Part shown: piece by piece, positions 35,232 through 44,792 of the stretch | Numbering within the stretch: position 1 is the first letter of the stretch | Layout of the letters: each line of letters begins with the position of its first letter | From: Alitta virens | Taxonomy: Eukaryota; Annelida; Polychaeta; Phyllodocida; Nereididae | DNA length: 64,000 bases | Assembly (NCBI GenBank): GCA_932294295.1 | Contig: OW028580.1 | Location: 26,792,896-26,856,895, forward strand | Direction: 5' to 3' | Program-made: the position numbers and the translations under genes | Notes under the pieces: generated by a model | Database searches by the model: none | What the model was told of the DNA's origin: nothing | What the model saw: the letters and a program-made list of their open reading frames with translations, nothing else

Positions 35232-36477
35232 ATGTCGATCATTTTAATAGCATTTATCTGTACGCTTGCCTGCGCACATGGTTACACCTTTACATGCGGT
35301 GCTTACAAACTCCGGGAACAGTACAATCTATGCTCATGCTATTATGATGCTGCAAGCAAGAATGTGAGAGCTAACTGTACAATGACGTCAACACTGCAAG
35401 AAATCCCCTCATTTTCATCGACATTGACAAAAATGCTGGTTTCAATAGACATGGGAGGAACGGCTTTTTGTCAAACAGTGTCACACATAGAGCATCAAGA
35501 AGCTGTGGTCATCTTGTGCAACAGGACGGCTGGTAAGTGTCTTAAGTTTTCTTGTTAACAGTGTGTGTTGTTTTATTTTTAGTAGAAAAATTTTCATGCA
35601 ACATTTCTTTTTTTTATATAACTAAGGAAGGGGCCAACAGACCCATCATCCCCAACAGCCAGAGGAAGCACGTCAAACAACCATCAACAGCCCAAGAAAT
35701 GTTTCCCCGTCTGACAGCTATGAAGAGACATCAACACAAGGCATTGAAAGACCCCAAGAGGGCCTCCCTGCAACCACATCACTGTCACCACCTCATGGGA
35801 CTTCACCCTTTTACAGACCGGTCTGACATCCGTGAAGAGACCTCAACACAAGGTGTTGAAAGACCCCAAGAGGGCCCCCCTGCAACCACGTCACTGTCAA
35901 CACCTCTAGAGGCCTCTACATTTACAACAAGGTCAAGGTCGTCTGTAATACTCGCCACACTTCTAGCGTCCACACAAACAGTGCACAACTTCGCCAGTAT
36001 ACAATCAACCACTGAGAGAACACCCACTAATGCTGGCCCCAACATCAGCAACACCAAAAACAATTCGGTTAGTTTCAAACCAAACATGGCCCCCTTGATA
36101 ACAGTCGCAGACAAAAGATCAACCATCACGTGGTTTACTATGACAATGTCACCGGATACTTGTCTACTGACAGTAATCATTCTGTATGGTGTTGTAAAGG
36201 TATGTGTGTACTGTAATTTATATAAAAAATATATTTTCAGTTTTTTGGTTTTTAAAAAACTGTCACTGTATAAAAAATACAATGATGTTTACTCTTTTTG
36301 CAATTGTGTATCAGGACTGGTCAGAAAAAGTGTAAAAATATGTGTGTTCAACAGGAGGGAGGCAGGGCAATTTATACGCCCAACACACCTGAACCCTACA
36401 GATATTTTGGTGCAGCGGGGCGAGCCTCAAGCACTGATGGTGATGATGGTGAGGTGCTCCTAACAACTTTTAGGTAA
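35232..36477 (+). pseudogene. Polinton type I membrane protein 1 (cysteine-rich ectodomain), frame broken
   Basis: Exon 1 (35232-35532) encodes a signal peptide and a small domain with the pattern CSCYYD, IPSF, FCQTV and VVILC. Exon 2 (about 35627-36199) is a Thr/Ser/Pro-rich stalk with N-glycosylation sites, then a membrane segment (CLLTVIILYGVV). Exon 3 (36355-36477) is a short cytoplasmic tail ending at TAA 36475. Splice signals are good (G|GTAAGT, AAG|GTATGT, CAACAG|GAG). Within exon 2 a segment is duplicated with a 112-bp period (35710 and 35822). Since 112 is not a multiple of 3, the first copy runs into TGA at 35824 while the second copy and everything after it are in another frame. 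The domain is shared with the next gene. Function unknown; attachment or envelope-like roles are only inference. Confidence 0.7.
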
Positions 36478-37309
36478 GACCAAAAAAATATAAATAAATT
36501 TTTTGTAATTGTGTTAGCTACGGTAAGAAGCTATAATTTTCATTACAGGCGTTGTTTTACCCTCCCCTAGCAGTGGCTCATATGGACAGCACATTTTGGG
36601 TTTTATTTCATTTATATAACAAGAGTGTAAAATATTGTAAACATATGTGCGACAATCAGAATCTCTTACGGTAAAAATTTTTTATTTATTTTTTTATAAG
36701 AAATCTTCATTACTTTAGCCGACAATATTTTGTATTCCAAAATTTAGAATCTAAAGAACTGTTTATTCGACAACTTTTGCATCTGAACTATCAGAACATT
36801 TACGGTAATTGATTTTTCACCAATGCGTAGTATTAAAAAAATTTTTACTATAAGAAATCACCGCTACTAACACCGACAAAGCGCTGCATTCCAAAATTGT
36901 GCGGCAATCAGAACTCTTATGGTAAAAAAAATAAAAAAATCTTCATTACTATAGCCGACAATTTTTTTTGTATTCCAAAATTGCGAATCTAAACAGGTTC
37001 TTATTTCGCCACTTTTTTGCATCTGAATTATCAGAACATTTACTGTAATTGCATTTTTTTAAACTAATGCGTACTTAGCGTATTTGTTATGAATCAAGTG
37101 CAAAGCTTTTGTTCAAGAATTGACCTAATTAGCCAGGTGTTTCAGCACAAATATTGTCCATGTATTTGTAAAGAATCAGGTGCAAGCTTTTGTTTAAGAG
37201 TTGACCTAATTAGCCAGATGTTTCAGAGCAAATATTGTTCATTAAAATTAGTTCTTTCCAATCGTGTTAATCACATGCTTTTTGTCATTTCTTACTGAGA
37301 GACAAGAGC
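36478..37309. repeat. Non-coding spacer with two internal duplications
   Basis: Two ~250-bp related segments begin near 36650 and 36902 (GCGACAATCAGAATCTCTTA and GCGGCAATCAGAACTCTTAT). Then two ~80-bp copies start at about 37090 and 37170 (GAATCAAGTGCAAAGCTTTT and GAATCAGGTGCAAGCTTTTG), each with TTGACCTAATTAGCCAG. The second pair lies immediately upstream of the next gene and could be regulatory. Confidence 0.75.
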
Positions 37310-39199
37310 ATGAGGAAGGTTTTTTTAGATGCCATTTTTTTAACATATTTTTTTTCGGGGCTGATACCGTTGACGACGAACACTGCGCCAGACCCTAGGA
37401 CTTATGGATATGAATATGACTGCGGACAGGCTGATACAGGACGACGTGTGTGCGCCTGCTACTACATCGACGGAGGGCGCGAAATCTTCGCCGACTGTAG
37501 TGGTAGGGCCATGCTGAGGTACATACCGGAATTCACGGCAATAGAAATGGACCGCTTATCTACAATAGCTATGACTTCTACGCCCTACTGTGCTGACAGA
37601 CCGCTGATCCGACGACAAATGCTCCACGACGTACGCATCCTCTGCGACCCGGGGGTGGAGGAGGCACCAACTACACGACCACCCGAACTGTGACAGCGTT
37701 GAGGATGGCAGCGCTCTGGGCATCGCGGGCCTTTCCATCGGCGTGATTGCCCTTGTAGCTGTCATTGCCACGTGCACCACGCTTCTTGTGTTCTTCAGAC
37801 GTGTAAGTTCCTAAATTTTTGCATTTTTCGACTTGTGAAATATGTGGTAAAAGTTAATTCTAACGGCCTCCAAAAATATGTGCATAAAACATTTTTGAGG
37901 TCGCTATACTGTGCTATACTGTACTAAACACATTATTTTATGTCATTATTAGTTTTTCATAATCCTAATGGATTTAATTATTTTGGAAAAAAAGTGCAGT
38001 AAAACCTGGGTCCTGATTAATCTACCCCCCAAAAATGTTATTTTAATTGTGCTAGAACTTCAAACTTGTGAAATATTTTGATAAAATTTAATTTTAATGG
38101 CCTCCAAATATGTGCATAAAACATTTTTTGGTTCGCAATACTATGCTATAATGTACTAAACACATTATTTTATGTCATTAATAGTTTTTCATAATCCTAA
38201 TGGTTTTAATTATTTTGGAAAAAGTGCAGTAAATGTTATTTTAATTATGCTAGAACTTAAAACTTTGTGAAAATATTTTGATAAAAGTTAATTTTTAAAG
38301 GCCTCCAAATATGTGCATAAAAATTTTTTTTTGGTTCGCAATACTGTGCTATACTGTACTAAACACATTATTTTATGTCATTAATAGTTTTTCATAATCC
38401 TAATGGTTTTAATTATTTTGGAAAAAGTGCAGTAAATGTTATTTTAATTGTGCTAGAACTTAAAACTTTGTGAAAATATTTTGATAAAAGTTAATTTTTA
38501 AAGGCCTCCAAATATGTGCATAAAAAAATTTTTTTGGTTCGCAATACTGTGCTATACTGTACTAAACACATTATTTATTTTTTTATTTTTTTTACAGGGG
38601 CACCCTGGATTCGTTCGGCTGGTGGAGGCCCTTTGCCGGTGTTCCTGGGGACGTGCTCTGCTCGCCCGCCTTGCAGGCCCTGTCGGAGGAGCGGCCCTGC
38701 AAAATTTGGCATCAACGGTGGCAGAGGTCATCGACATCTCAACGCAGTGAGTGGTCATGCTTTTCATCTTTTCTCCTGCATGGGTGGGGAGGGTAAAAAA
38801 ACAAATGGAATGTGTTATTATTATTATTATTATTTATTTTATTTATTTATTTATTTCTTTTTGCTCAACACAATTTTTAAAAACGCTGAATTTATTATTA
38901 TCACAATTGTTTTCAGATGTCCTACCGGCACAGGTACAGGTACAGGTTGCAGACCCCCTGAGGAACATGTGGCCGGCGCCACAGCCTGCTTGAGTGACTC
39001 TGCACACGTCGAGGAACTCGTCGAGTTGTCGACGCCTCTGAAGCAGCAGGGTATACAGGAGGACAGCCACGTGGTTGATGTTCAAGCTACTGCTGAAATA
39101 GATAGATGGCCTCGCCGCATCCTTATTGATGAAGATGTCCAGTTCAACATCTTTGACCATGAAGTAGACATAAGTGGATTTCGTGAGACAGTTGTCTGA
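37310..39199 (+). pseudogene. Polinton type I membrane protein 2, paralogue of the first, frame broken
   Basis: Exons 37310-37802, 38598-38746 and 38917-39199, with consensus splice sites (CGT|GTAAGT, TTACAG|GGG, CA|GTGAGT, TTTCAG|ATG) and agreeing phases between exons. Exon 1 holds a signal peptide and the same cysteine pattern as protein 1 (CACYYID, IPEF, PYCADR, VRILC). A membrane segment follows (GLSIGVIALVAVIATC) with FFRR at its inner edge. The open frame of the ectodomain stops at 37693; the membrane and tail frame is offset by one base, so a single-base event lies between about 37645 and 37693, a G-rich stretch. The tail (exons 2-3) is long and acidic near its end. Either the copy is broken or the G-run was misread. 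Confidence 0.7.
37850..38580. repeat. Tandem ~202-bp repeats inside an intron
   Basis: GGCCTCCAAA followed by ATGTGCATAAAA recurs at about 37865, 38098, 38300 and 38502. The last three copies are spaced 202 bp apart, and each carries TTTTCATAATCCTAATGG. They fill the first intron of membrane protein gene 2. Confidence 0.9.
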
Positions 39200-39960
39200 A
39201 CTCTCTCCTCCCATTTTTTTTGGGCGAGGAGTGTGATTTCCTACCGTTTTTTGATGTTGCACGCGTTTGTATATTTTAACAAAAATTTTCTCCACAAAAT
39301 GTCTATGCGTGTTAGGACATGTTCTGTATAATGTAAAAAGTGTTGTAAAATATTTTTACTGTAAAAACATGTACGAAAAAATATGGTTTTAAAATGTCTA
39401 GTCATACAAAGTTATGGTGCAGGATAAAATATATAAAAGTGTAGAATACGTTTAAAATATTTTTCAGATGTACATATTATACTTGAAATCGTTTTTACAA
39501 TATACTCACTTAGCATAGACGCGTCATAAGATGGCGTCGTAAAATTGCATGTATATAATATATATGTATATATATATGTATGTGTATAACGTATCACAGT
39601 TGAGCTTGGCCCTAAGATTGTATATATAAAATACTTTAAAAACATGTGTAAAAGGTTTGGATCCCCTTCACTTTGATATTTTTTTGCCTTAGCAAAAACA
39701 AAAAATACGCAGTTTCTTTTTTACAATACGGCCTGTCTGTATGTCTGTCTGTTTTGTGTCTTTTTGATGGACGCTTGTATATCAGTAATTTTTTTTTACC
39801 ACAATGTTGTTTTTGGCACATATAGTATGCACGAGTGCTGTGTATGGATATGTGGGGTGTATATACAGGGGGTATGGCACAGTGTGTGGGGCAGGAGGGG
39901 GTTTTGGTTAATAAAATGGTGTTATTTTAAAAACACAATATTTTTTTATTTGTACTTTTT
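39200..39960. other. 3' flank of membrane protein gene 2
   Basis: AT-rich, no gene. A short TA-rich microsatellite lies near 39548-39580. Confidence 0.5.
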
Positions 39961-39964
39961 TTTT

Positions 39965-40310
39965 TTTGTTCGAGAGAGAGAGAGAGAGAGAGAGAGAGAC
40001 GGCTGCGAGCGGCTCCCCTGAAATGCCGCTTGGCACGACGTGCCGCGCGGCACAAGGCCGCGCGGTACAAGGCCGCGCGGTACAATACCGCCCGGAGGCA
40101 CAGAGTGCCGGTCAGCTCTTAAGAGCTGCGGCACGCACCCCCCCTAAGCAGGCGGCTTCGCCTGCTGGTTGGCTATATATAGTTTTGAAACCGCATCTTT
40201 CATTGATTTTTTTTTTTTTGCAGACGTCGCAATTAATAATGTAAAACTTTGCAAAAAAAAATAATATAATAAAATATAATATATCGCCCTCTCACTCGAA
40301 GAGGGGCTTT
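39965..40310. other. GC-rich palindrome cluster at the convergence of the two gene blocks
   Basis: A GA microsatellite (39970-39999) is followed by a dense set of palindromes: GGCACGACGTGCC (about 40030), two CCGCGCGGTACA repeats, CAGCTCTTAAGAGCTG (about 40113) and GCAGGCGGCTTCGCCTGC (about 40148). A further hairpin-like CGCCCTCTCACTCGAAGAGG precedes a T-run near 40286. The surrounding element is AT-rich. It lies between the plus-strand and minus-strand genes and could be a bidirectional terminator, a replication or packaging signal, or a small insertion. Confidence 0.65.
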
Positions 40311-40828
40311 TTAATTACAATTATGAACAAAAAACAAAACTGTATGTTCAAAAAAAGTGAAGCTTTCTCAGTTAATAGATAATTGTCTTTTCGTGTCCAA
40401 AAAACAGAAATAATAACCAGACGAGTTAACATAAGCTTTTAAAAACACTACACAAGCAAACTATAGCAGTGTATTTTTATTTTGAAAAAAACCCAAAAAT
40501 TATTTTGCAGTGAACATTTTTTAAAATACTCTTTTTTTTACATGAAAAAATATACTGTGTCAAAGACTTATCAAAAAGGAATATGTATGTAGTTACGTAG
40601 TTACATAATAACAACGTATGATAGGTTTTACTTTTTACCACAAAAAAAAACTACACAGGCTTTGCATTCATTTTCTAAAACAAAAAAATAAAAAACAGTT
40701 GTTAAAATTTTAAGATGTAGAGATAGATATGTAAACACACATTTTGAGGCTAACAAACGATTCACTGTTCCTCTATTTTCGCTTATAAAAAGAAAAAAAA
40801 GACATGCATAGCGCTAAAAAAAAAAAGG
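40311..40828. other. AT-rich spacer
   Basis: No coding sequence or strong structure seen. It may contain the minus-strand 3' UTR of the next gene. Confidence 0.5.
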
Positions 40829-40999
40829 CTAAATATTGCATGGTGCGTCTTTATTTTCAATAACCACGCGTGGTGGTACTGGTGCGTTCAGGTTTTTCAG
40901 GTGAAGGATGCTATGACGAGGATGACCAGTCCTCACCACGTAGACGTGCTGCTCCCTCTCATCTGCCTTTTTGAAACCAGACCACCCGTTTTGAAAGCA
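40829..40999 (-). CDS. Possible terminal exon, 56 codons
   Basis: Immediately after a splice acceptor (GTAGTTTAG) an open frame of good coding character reads to a TAG at 40829. It is rich in charged residues (KKADEREQHVYVV) and followed by AT-rich DNA. It could be the last exon, or an alternative last exon, of the PC4-domain gene just upstream on this strand, but I could not identify a phase-0 donor that would join it. No homologue recognised. Confidence 0.35.
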   Translation of the reverse strand, partial: CFQNGWSGFKKADEREQHVYVVRTGHPRHSILHLKNLNAPVPPRVVIENKDAPCNI

Positions 41000-41122
41000 C
41001 TAAACTACATAAAATATAAAAAAAGACGCTTAGACAACGGTGTGTGGGGGGGGGGGGCACCAGTCGTCCTATGACACAGCCGTTTTTGCACCCTCAAGCT
41101 GCCAGTGATGCCCTGGGCCTCT

Positions 41123-42424
41123 TCAGGGGCCTGGCAGGGGCACATCGCTTAGCCGCGGACGCTTCACCAGAGTGCTTAGAGGCGGTGGCGATGATGTTGC
41201 CGCCGGTAGAATGCTGGTGAACTGCTCGGGCACATACCCCTCGGCATCTTCCAACAGGGTGTCATCATTTTCAAAGCTGACAGGCGGCCCAGCCTTGTTC
41301 TGCAAGTTGTTGCTCTTAGGCATCGGCATGCAATGAACACAACGTGCCTGCGAAAGTGGCGTCTTGTGCGTTGTGGTGCATTCTGGCAGCTCTCTCAAAC
41401 CTTGCCACGTTTCTTCCAACTTAGGTAGAAACCTCTTTAATTTCTCGAACTCGTACTCGCCTAGATTGATGCCCTTACGTGTTGGATGCACAGATTTAGG
41501 ATTTTCATTAGTGAAAAAGTAATGACGTACATTTAGGGAGCTGTACGCTTTCCTGGCAACAGCGAACACGTTTTTCCCCACGTGGTATTTTAATTCGGCC
41601 GGAATGAAGTCTCAGAAGCCGTCTTCATCCGTGCCATTGTGGAGGCACTCCCCAGTCCCAGCATCGCCAGGCTCACAGTCATCGTCGTCAAACATGACGG
41701 GGCCCGATTCATCAGCCCCCGTATTGGTGTCCGCCGGCAGATTCTCGTCACTGTCAAAGTCTTTGCCCTGTTTTTTTTTAAAAAAATACAAGAAAAGTGT
41801 CAAATCGGTGCTTGAAAATTTTATACATACATACATACATACATACATACCTACATACCTACATACCTACATACATACATACATACATACATGCTGACTT
41901 TTTTAATTAAATAAGTTTCTTGGAGATCTCTGCAAAACGTTTATTTTAAAAATAAACGACTTTACTTAAAAGAGCTGTATACAAGTGCTTTAATACAGTG
42001 AAAAAATAATTTTTTAAGTAAATAAGTTACTTTTGAAAAATCTCTCAGAGAAAAAGCAAAAAATTTTAAAAGGAACTAATAAAAGAACACTTGAAGGGTA
42101 TTGTTTCAATAAAATAGAATAATTTTTGAAAGTAAAACTTACATTTTTGATGACCTTGCTCAGTTCTGGTAAATCGCAGAGGAGATCTCTGGTCTGCTGT
42201 TTATCTAAGACTACGCCTCGTTTCGTCGGCACCAACACGTATTCTTCTTCTTCCAAAACATAATTTCTCAAATGTAGCTTTACCAAACCTTTGTAACGTT
42301 GCAGCACCAGGAATTTTCGCGAGCCTAGTTCGCGGAACCATAAAAATTTCCCGCGAACTAATGTCCCCGAGTCGGTGTGAAACACCTTCGCTTCAGAGGT
42401 GTTACTTCGTGCTAACTTTGACAT
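41123..42424 (-). pseudogene. Polinton two-PC4-domain protein with an in-frame UGA
   Basis: Exon 1 (42424-42143) and exon 2 (41767-41123) join phase 0 (AAAAAT|GTAAGT; AAACAG|GGC). The first PC4-like domain (about residues 12-92) shows FLVLQRYKGLVKLHLRNY, then PTKRGVVLDKQQ, the usual PC4 layout of four strands and a helix. After an acidic linker a TGA lies in frame at 41614-41612. The frame then continues into a second PC4-like domain (NVFAVARKAYSSLNVRHYF, HPTRKGINLGEYEF) and a Pro-rich tail. PC4/p15 is a single-strand DNA-binding transcription coactivator in cells; here it may act in transcription or replication of the element. The UGA may be a disabling mutation, a readthrough site, or mark an intron I did not find. 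The (CATA)n repeat lies inside the intron. Confidence 0.75.
41824..41891. repeat. (CATA)n microsatellite
   Basis: Seventeen or so CATA/CCTA units, inside the intron of the PC4-domain gene. Confidence 0.95.
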
Positions 42425-43432
42425 AATGACGACGAGTGAGCAGTGGATGCTGAGAGCGTGGGGTCCGGCAGGAAGGATGCTTGAAAGGCTGGTCAACTGG
42501 TGGAGCAGTAGGTGCTTGTGTAATGAGCTCTTTTTACTTTTATATGACTTTCACCTTTGTTTTGTGTGAAGGGGAGGACTTTTGGACATCTCGGCCAATT
42601 ACAACGCTGTTACATCGAACGCTCACTAGGGTCGCCACATGCCAAGAGAGGATCTATACGCACGTGCTAGGGTTCTAGCCAATGGTCGACATCTGTAAGC
42701 TGTTTCCTCTACTGGACACGTCTTGACAGGCTACCATTTTGGTTAGCGACGCATTAAATCCAGTAAAAATAAAAGGAAGTTGTGTAACTGGTTTTAACAC
42801 ACTGGTCTTTTGTTTATCACCCTCAAAAAAAAGAAGCCACAGTTTTTCCTGTTAGGACTTATCCAAAAACTCGTACAAAAATTAAAATTTTCACAAAGTT
42901 TATTTAATAGTTATTTTATATACATGTTTTAGTCAGATATATTTCAATTTAAAACAACTTTGACAAGGCTTTGCAAAAACAATGAAAAAGTTCAAAAGTC
43001 TAATACTACTTAGTATAACTGATTAGCACTAGGCATCGTCATAACAGTGAAAACAAACATTTTAGCGTCTAGCATAGCTACACAGTATCATCATATAATA
43101 CACAGTTTGAAAAGAATTACAAAATAAAATATTGCGCAATTCAAGTTAAAATTATAGGTAACACATCATTGTTTAAAACACCATTCATACATAGACAAAT
43201 TCATGTACGGTCCACATCGACATGTGGTCAAATATGGTCAAACGTCTAACTGCGTAAAAATCTTTCATTTAGACAATTAAAAATGATTAACAGCGGAACA
43301 ATAAAATAATGAGCATGTCTCTTGTGGGTTCAAAGAGCGTTTAATGGACCTTAACCGTCATTTTTAAAAACAACAACTTTTTTTTACAAAAACCGGTTCT
43401 GCATGCAATTCATATTTCGCAATCACACAATG
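42425..43432. other. About 1 kb spacer, no gene seen
   Basis: Non-coding, AT-rich away from the left edge. The left edge should include the promoter of the PC4-domain gene. The plus-strand ORF at 42481-42678 lacks any recognisable feature and is not supported. Confidence 0.5.
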
Positions 43433-43483
43433 TTCACCCCGTTCTTCTTAATATGGGCAAGGGCCTTGGACGCAGGCTTCCTC

Positions 43484-43885
43484 TTAAATTTTTTTGCTGC
43501 AGGTGTACCTCGCTGGTACCTTAACCAGGTACTTTTTCCCCTGGGAGTCTGACGTTGAGACTTGGTTTTGAGTGTTTTTTTTGCGTTTTGTGTCCACAAG
43601 CTTTTTCAGATCCCCCGGTGTAATGCCTGGAGGCGCCATGTCACGATGTTCAACTGCATGCATTCCGGCCTCTGTAACATCATCCCTAGTCCTTTCTAGG
43701 TCACTGCTACCCTGGCTGTCACTGGTGGTGTCCTCTGGTGTTGAACAATCGTGCTGTTCATTTGTTTTCTCGCCATCCTGGTGCGAATTGTCTCTTTCCT
43801 CTGCAGAACCCTGTTTCTTTTCAGCCATTTGATCGAGCATTCTTTGATAGCGTTCTCTTGGTAATACTATGTGTTCTTTGGCCAT
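43484..43885 (-). CDS. Polinton small hydrophilic protein, 133 aa
   Basis: Begins MAKEHIVLPRERYQRML and is highly charged and Ser/Thr/Gln-rich in the middle, with PPGITPGDLKKLVD towards the end. Its ATG overlaps the stop of the preceding gene (TAATG), typical of this block. Small proteins of this style sit next to the ATPase in other animal Polintons; function unknown. Near 43510 the adjacent frame reads a lysine-rich segment (KKFKRKPASKALAHIKK) to a stop at about 43433, which looks more like a natural basic C-terminus. A frameshift close to the end is therefore possible. Confidence 0.7.
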   Translation of the reverse strand: MAKEHIVLPRERYQRMLDQMAEKKQGSAEERDNSHQDGEKTNEQHDCSTPEDTTSDSQGSSDLERTRDDVTEAGMHAVEHRDMAPPGITPGDLKKLVDTKRKKNTQNQVSTSDSQGKKYLVKVPARYTCSKKI

Positions 43886-44208
43886 TACTGTTTAGTAAGA
43901 GCTGTGAGTTTGTCCAGAACGGCACGGATCATGTGTGACACAGCGTCAGGTTTTCTTACAATGGTCTGTAGTCTGACACGGTGTGCTGCTCTGTCCTCGG
44001 CTATTGCTCTAATGGCCCACCTATGCTTTTTCATGACAGCTTTATAAGACTCAGGGGGTCTAAGGTTGTTGGTCAAGACATTTTTGGCTATTTCACCTAT
44101 CGCCCTTATTTGGTCCTTTTCAGCATGCTTCAAAAGTTCCTTAACCTGCTTCTTAGACAAAGTTGCAACAGCTTGGAGAAATATGATATTTTCTTTGATC
44201 AGGTTCAT
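43885..44208 (-). CDS. Polinton small helical protein, 107 aa
   Basis: Begins MNLIKENIIFLQAVATL; predicted to be largely alpha-helical, with a central LRPPESYKAVMKKH segment. This resembles a short protein commonly found directly after the ATPase in animal Polintons, whose function I do not know. Its ATG overlaps the pre-insertion ATPase stop as ATGA, and its own stop overlaps the next ATG, so the three genes form a compact overlapping set. Confidence 0.75.
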   Translation of the reverse strand: MNLIKENIIFLQAVATLSKKQVKELLKHAEKDQIRAIGEIAKNVLTNNLRPPESYKAVMKKHRWAIRAIAEDRAAHRVRLQTIVRKPDAVSHMIRAVLDKLTALTKQ

Positions 44209-44250
44209 TTTTTGGGCACGTAAATAACTGTCTGATCCTGTGGAAAAATG

Positions 44251-44253
44251 TTA
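44251..44253. other. Target-site duplication (TTA), left of the Academ-like element
   Basis: TTA here and at 53810-53812 directly flanks the inverted ends. A 3-bp duplication. Confidence 0.9.
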
Positions 44254-44792
44254 TAGTCCAGTAAATAAAGTAAAAAAATTCACTCCGGTTGGACAAAATT
44301 GCTTTATTTTGTTTCTCAACTGAATTTGGCAGGAAATTATGTCTACTAGCCAGGATAAAAAATCTAGCATGATCTGCTCACTGCTAATACCCTAAATTTG
44401 CCCTAATCCAAGATGGCCACCATAACAAGTCCTGAATACTGAAAACTGTCATATTTTCCAAACTAATACTGCTATAAATGCAAATAAAATGTCTAATCCT
44501 ATGTTTTTCAGGTCCAGAAATGCATTTACCATATAATTTTTTGTGTGTATTGGCCCTAATTGCTGATAATTGCAATTCTAATGTAAATTTTGTGAAAAAA
44601 ATCTGTTGTACTTCATTTTGTCTTTCTGTAAATCCTAGCATGCCTTCTCTGTCATTATTTGACATATTCTGTTAATTGTAGATTACTAACTTTAATTTCT
44701 CTCTCCAGGTTGCATGTGCATGGAATAACAGCATGATTGTGGTGGAGGGTGAAAAAACTAACTAGACGACACAGTAATTTTAAATAGAGATC
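44254..44792. repeat. Left end and 5' leader of the Academ-like element
   Basis: Left inverted repeat 44254 to about 44390, then AT-rich leader up to the ATG at 44793. The AAGATGGCCACC text near 44411 also has an inverted partner near 53653. Confidence 0.8.

Noticed and set aside
36640..38580. CRISPR-like array
   Set aside because: The repeats are 80-250 bp, AT-rich, directly adjacent and in a eukaryotic intron or spacer; they do not have the short repeat and unique spacer pattern.
42481..42678. Plus-strand ORF upstream of the PC4-domain gene
   Set aside because: It has a hydrophobic stretch by chance and overlaps the promoter side of the minus-strand gene; no start context or homologue recognised.
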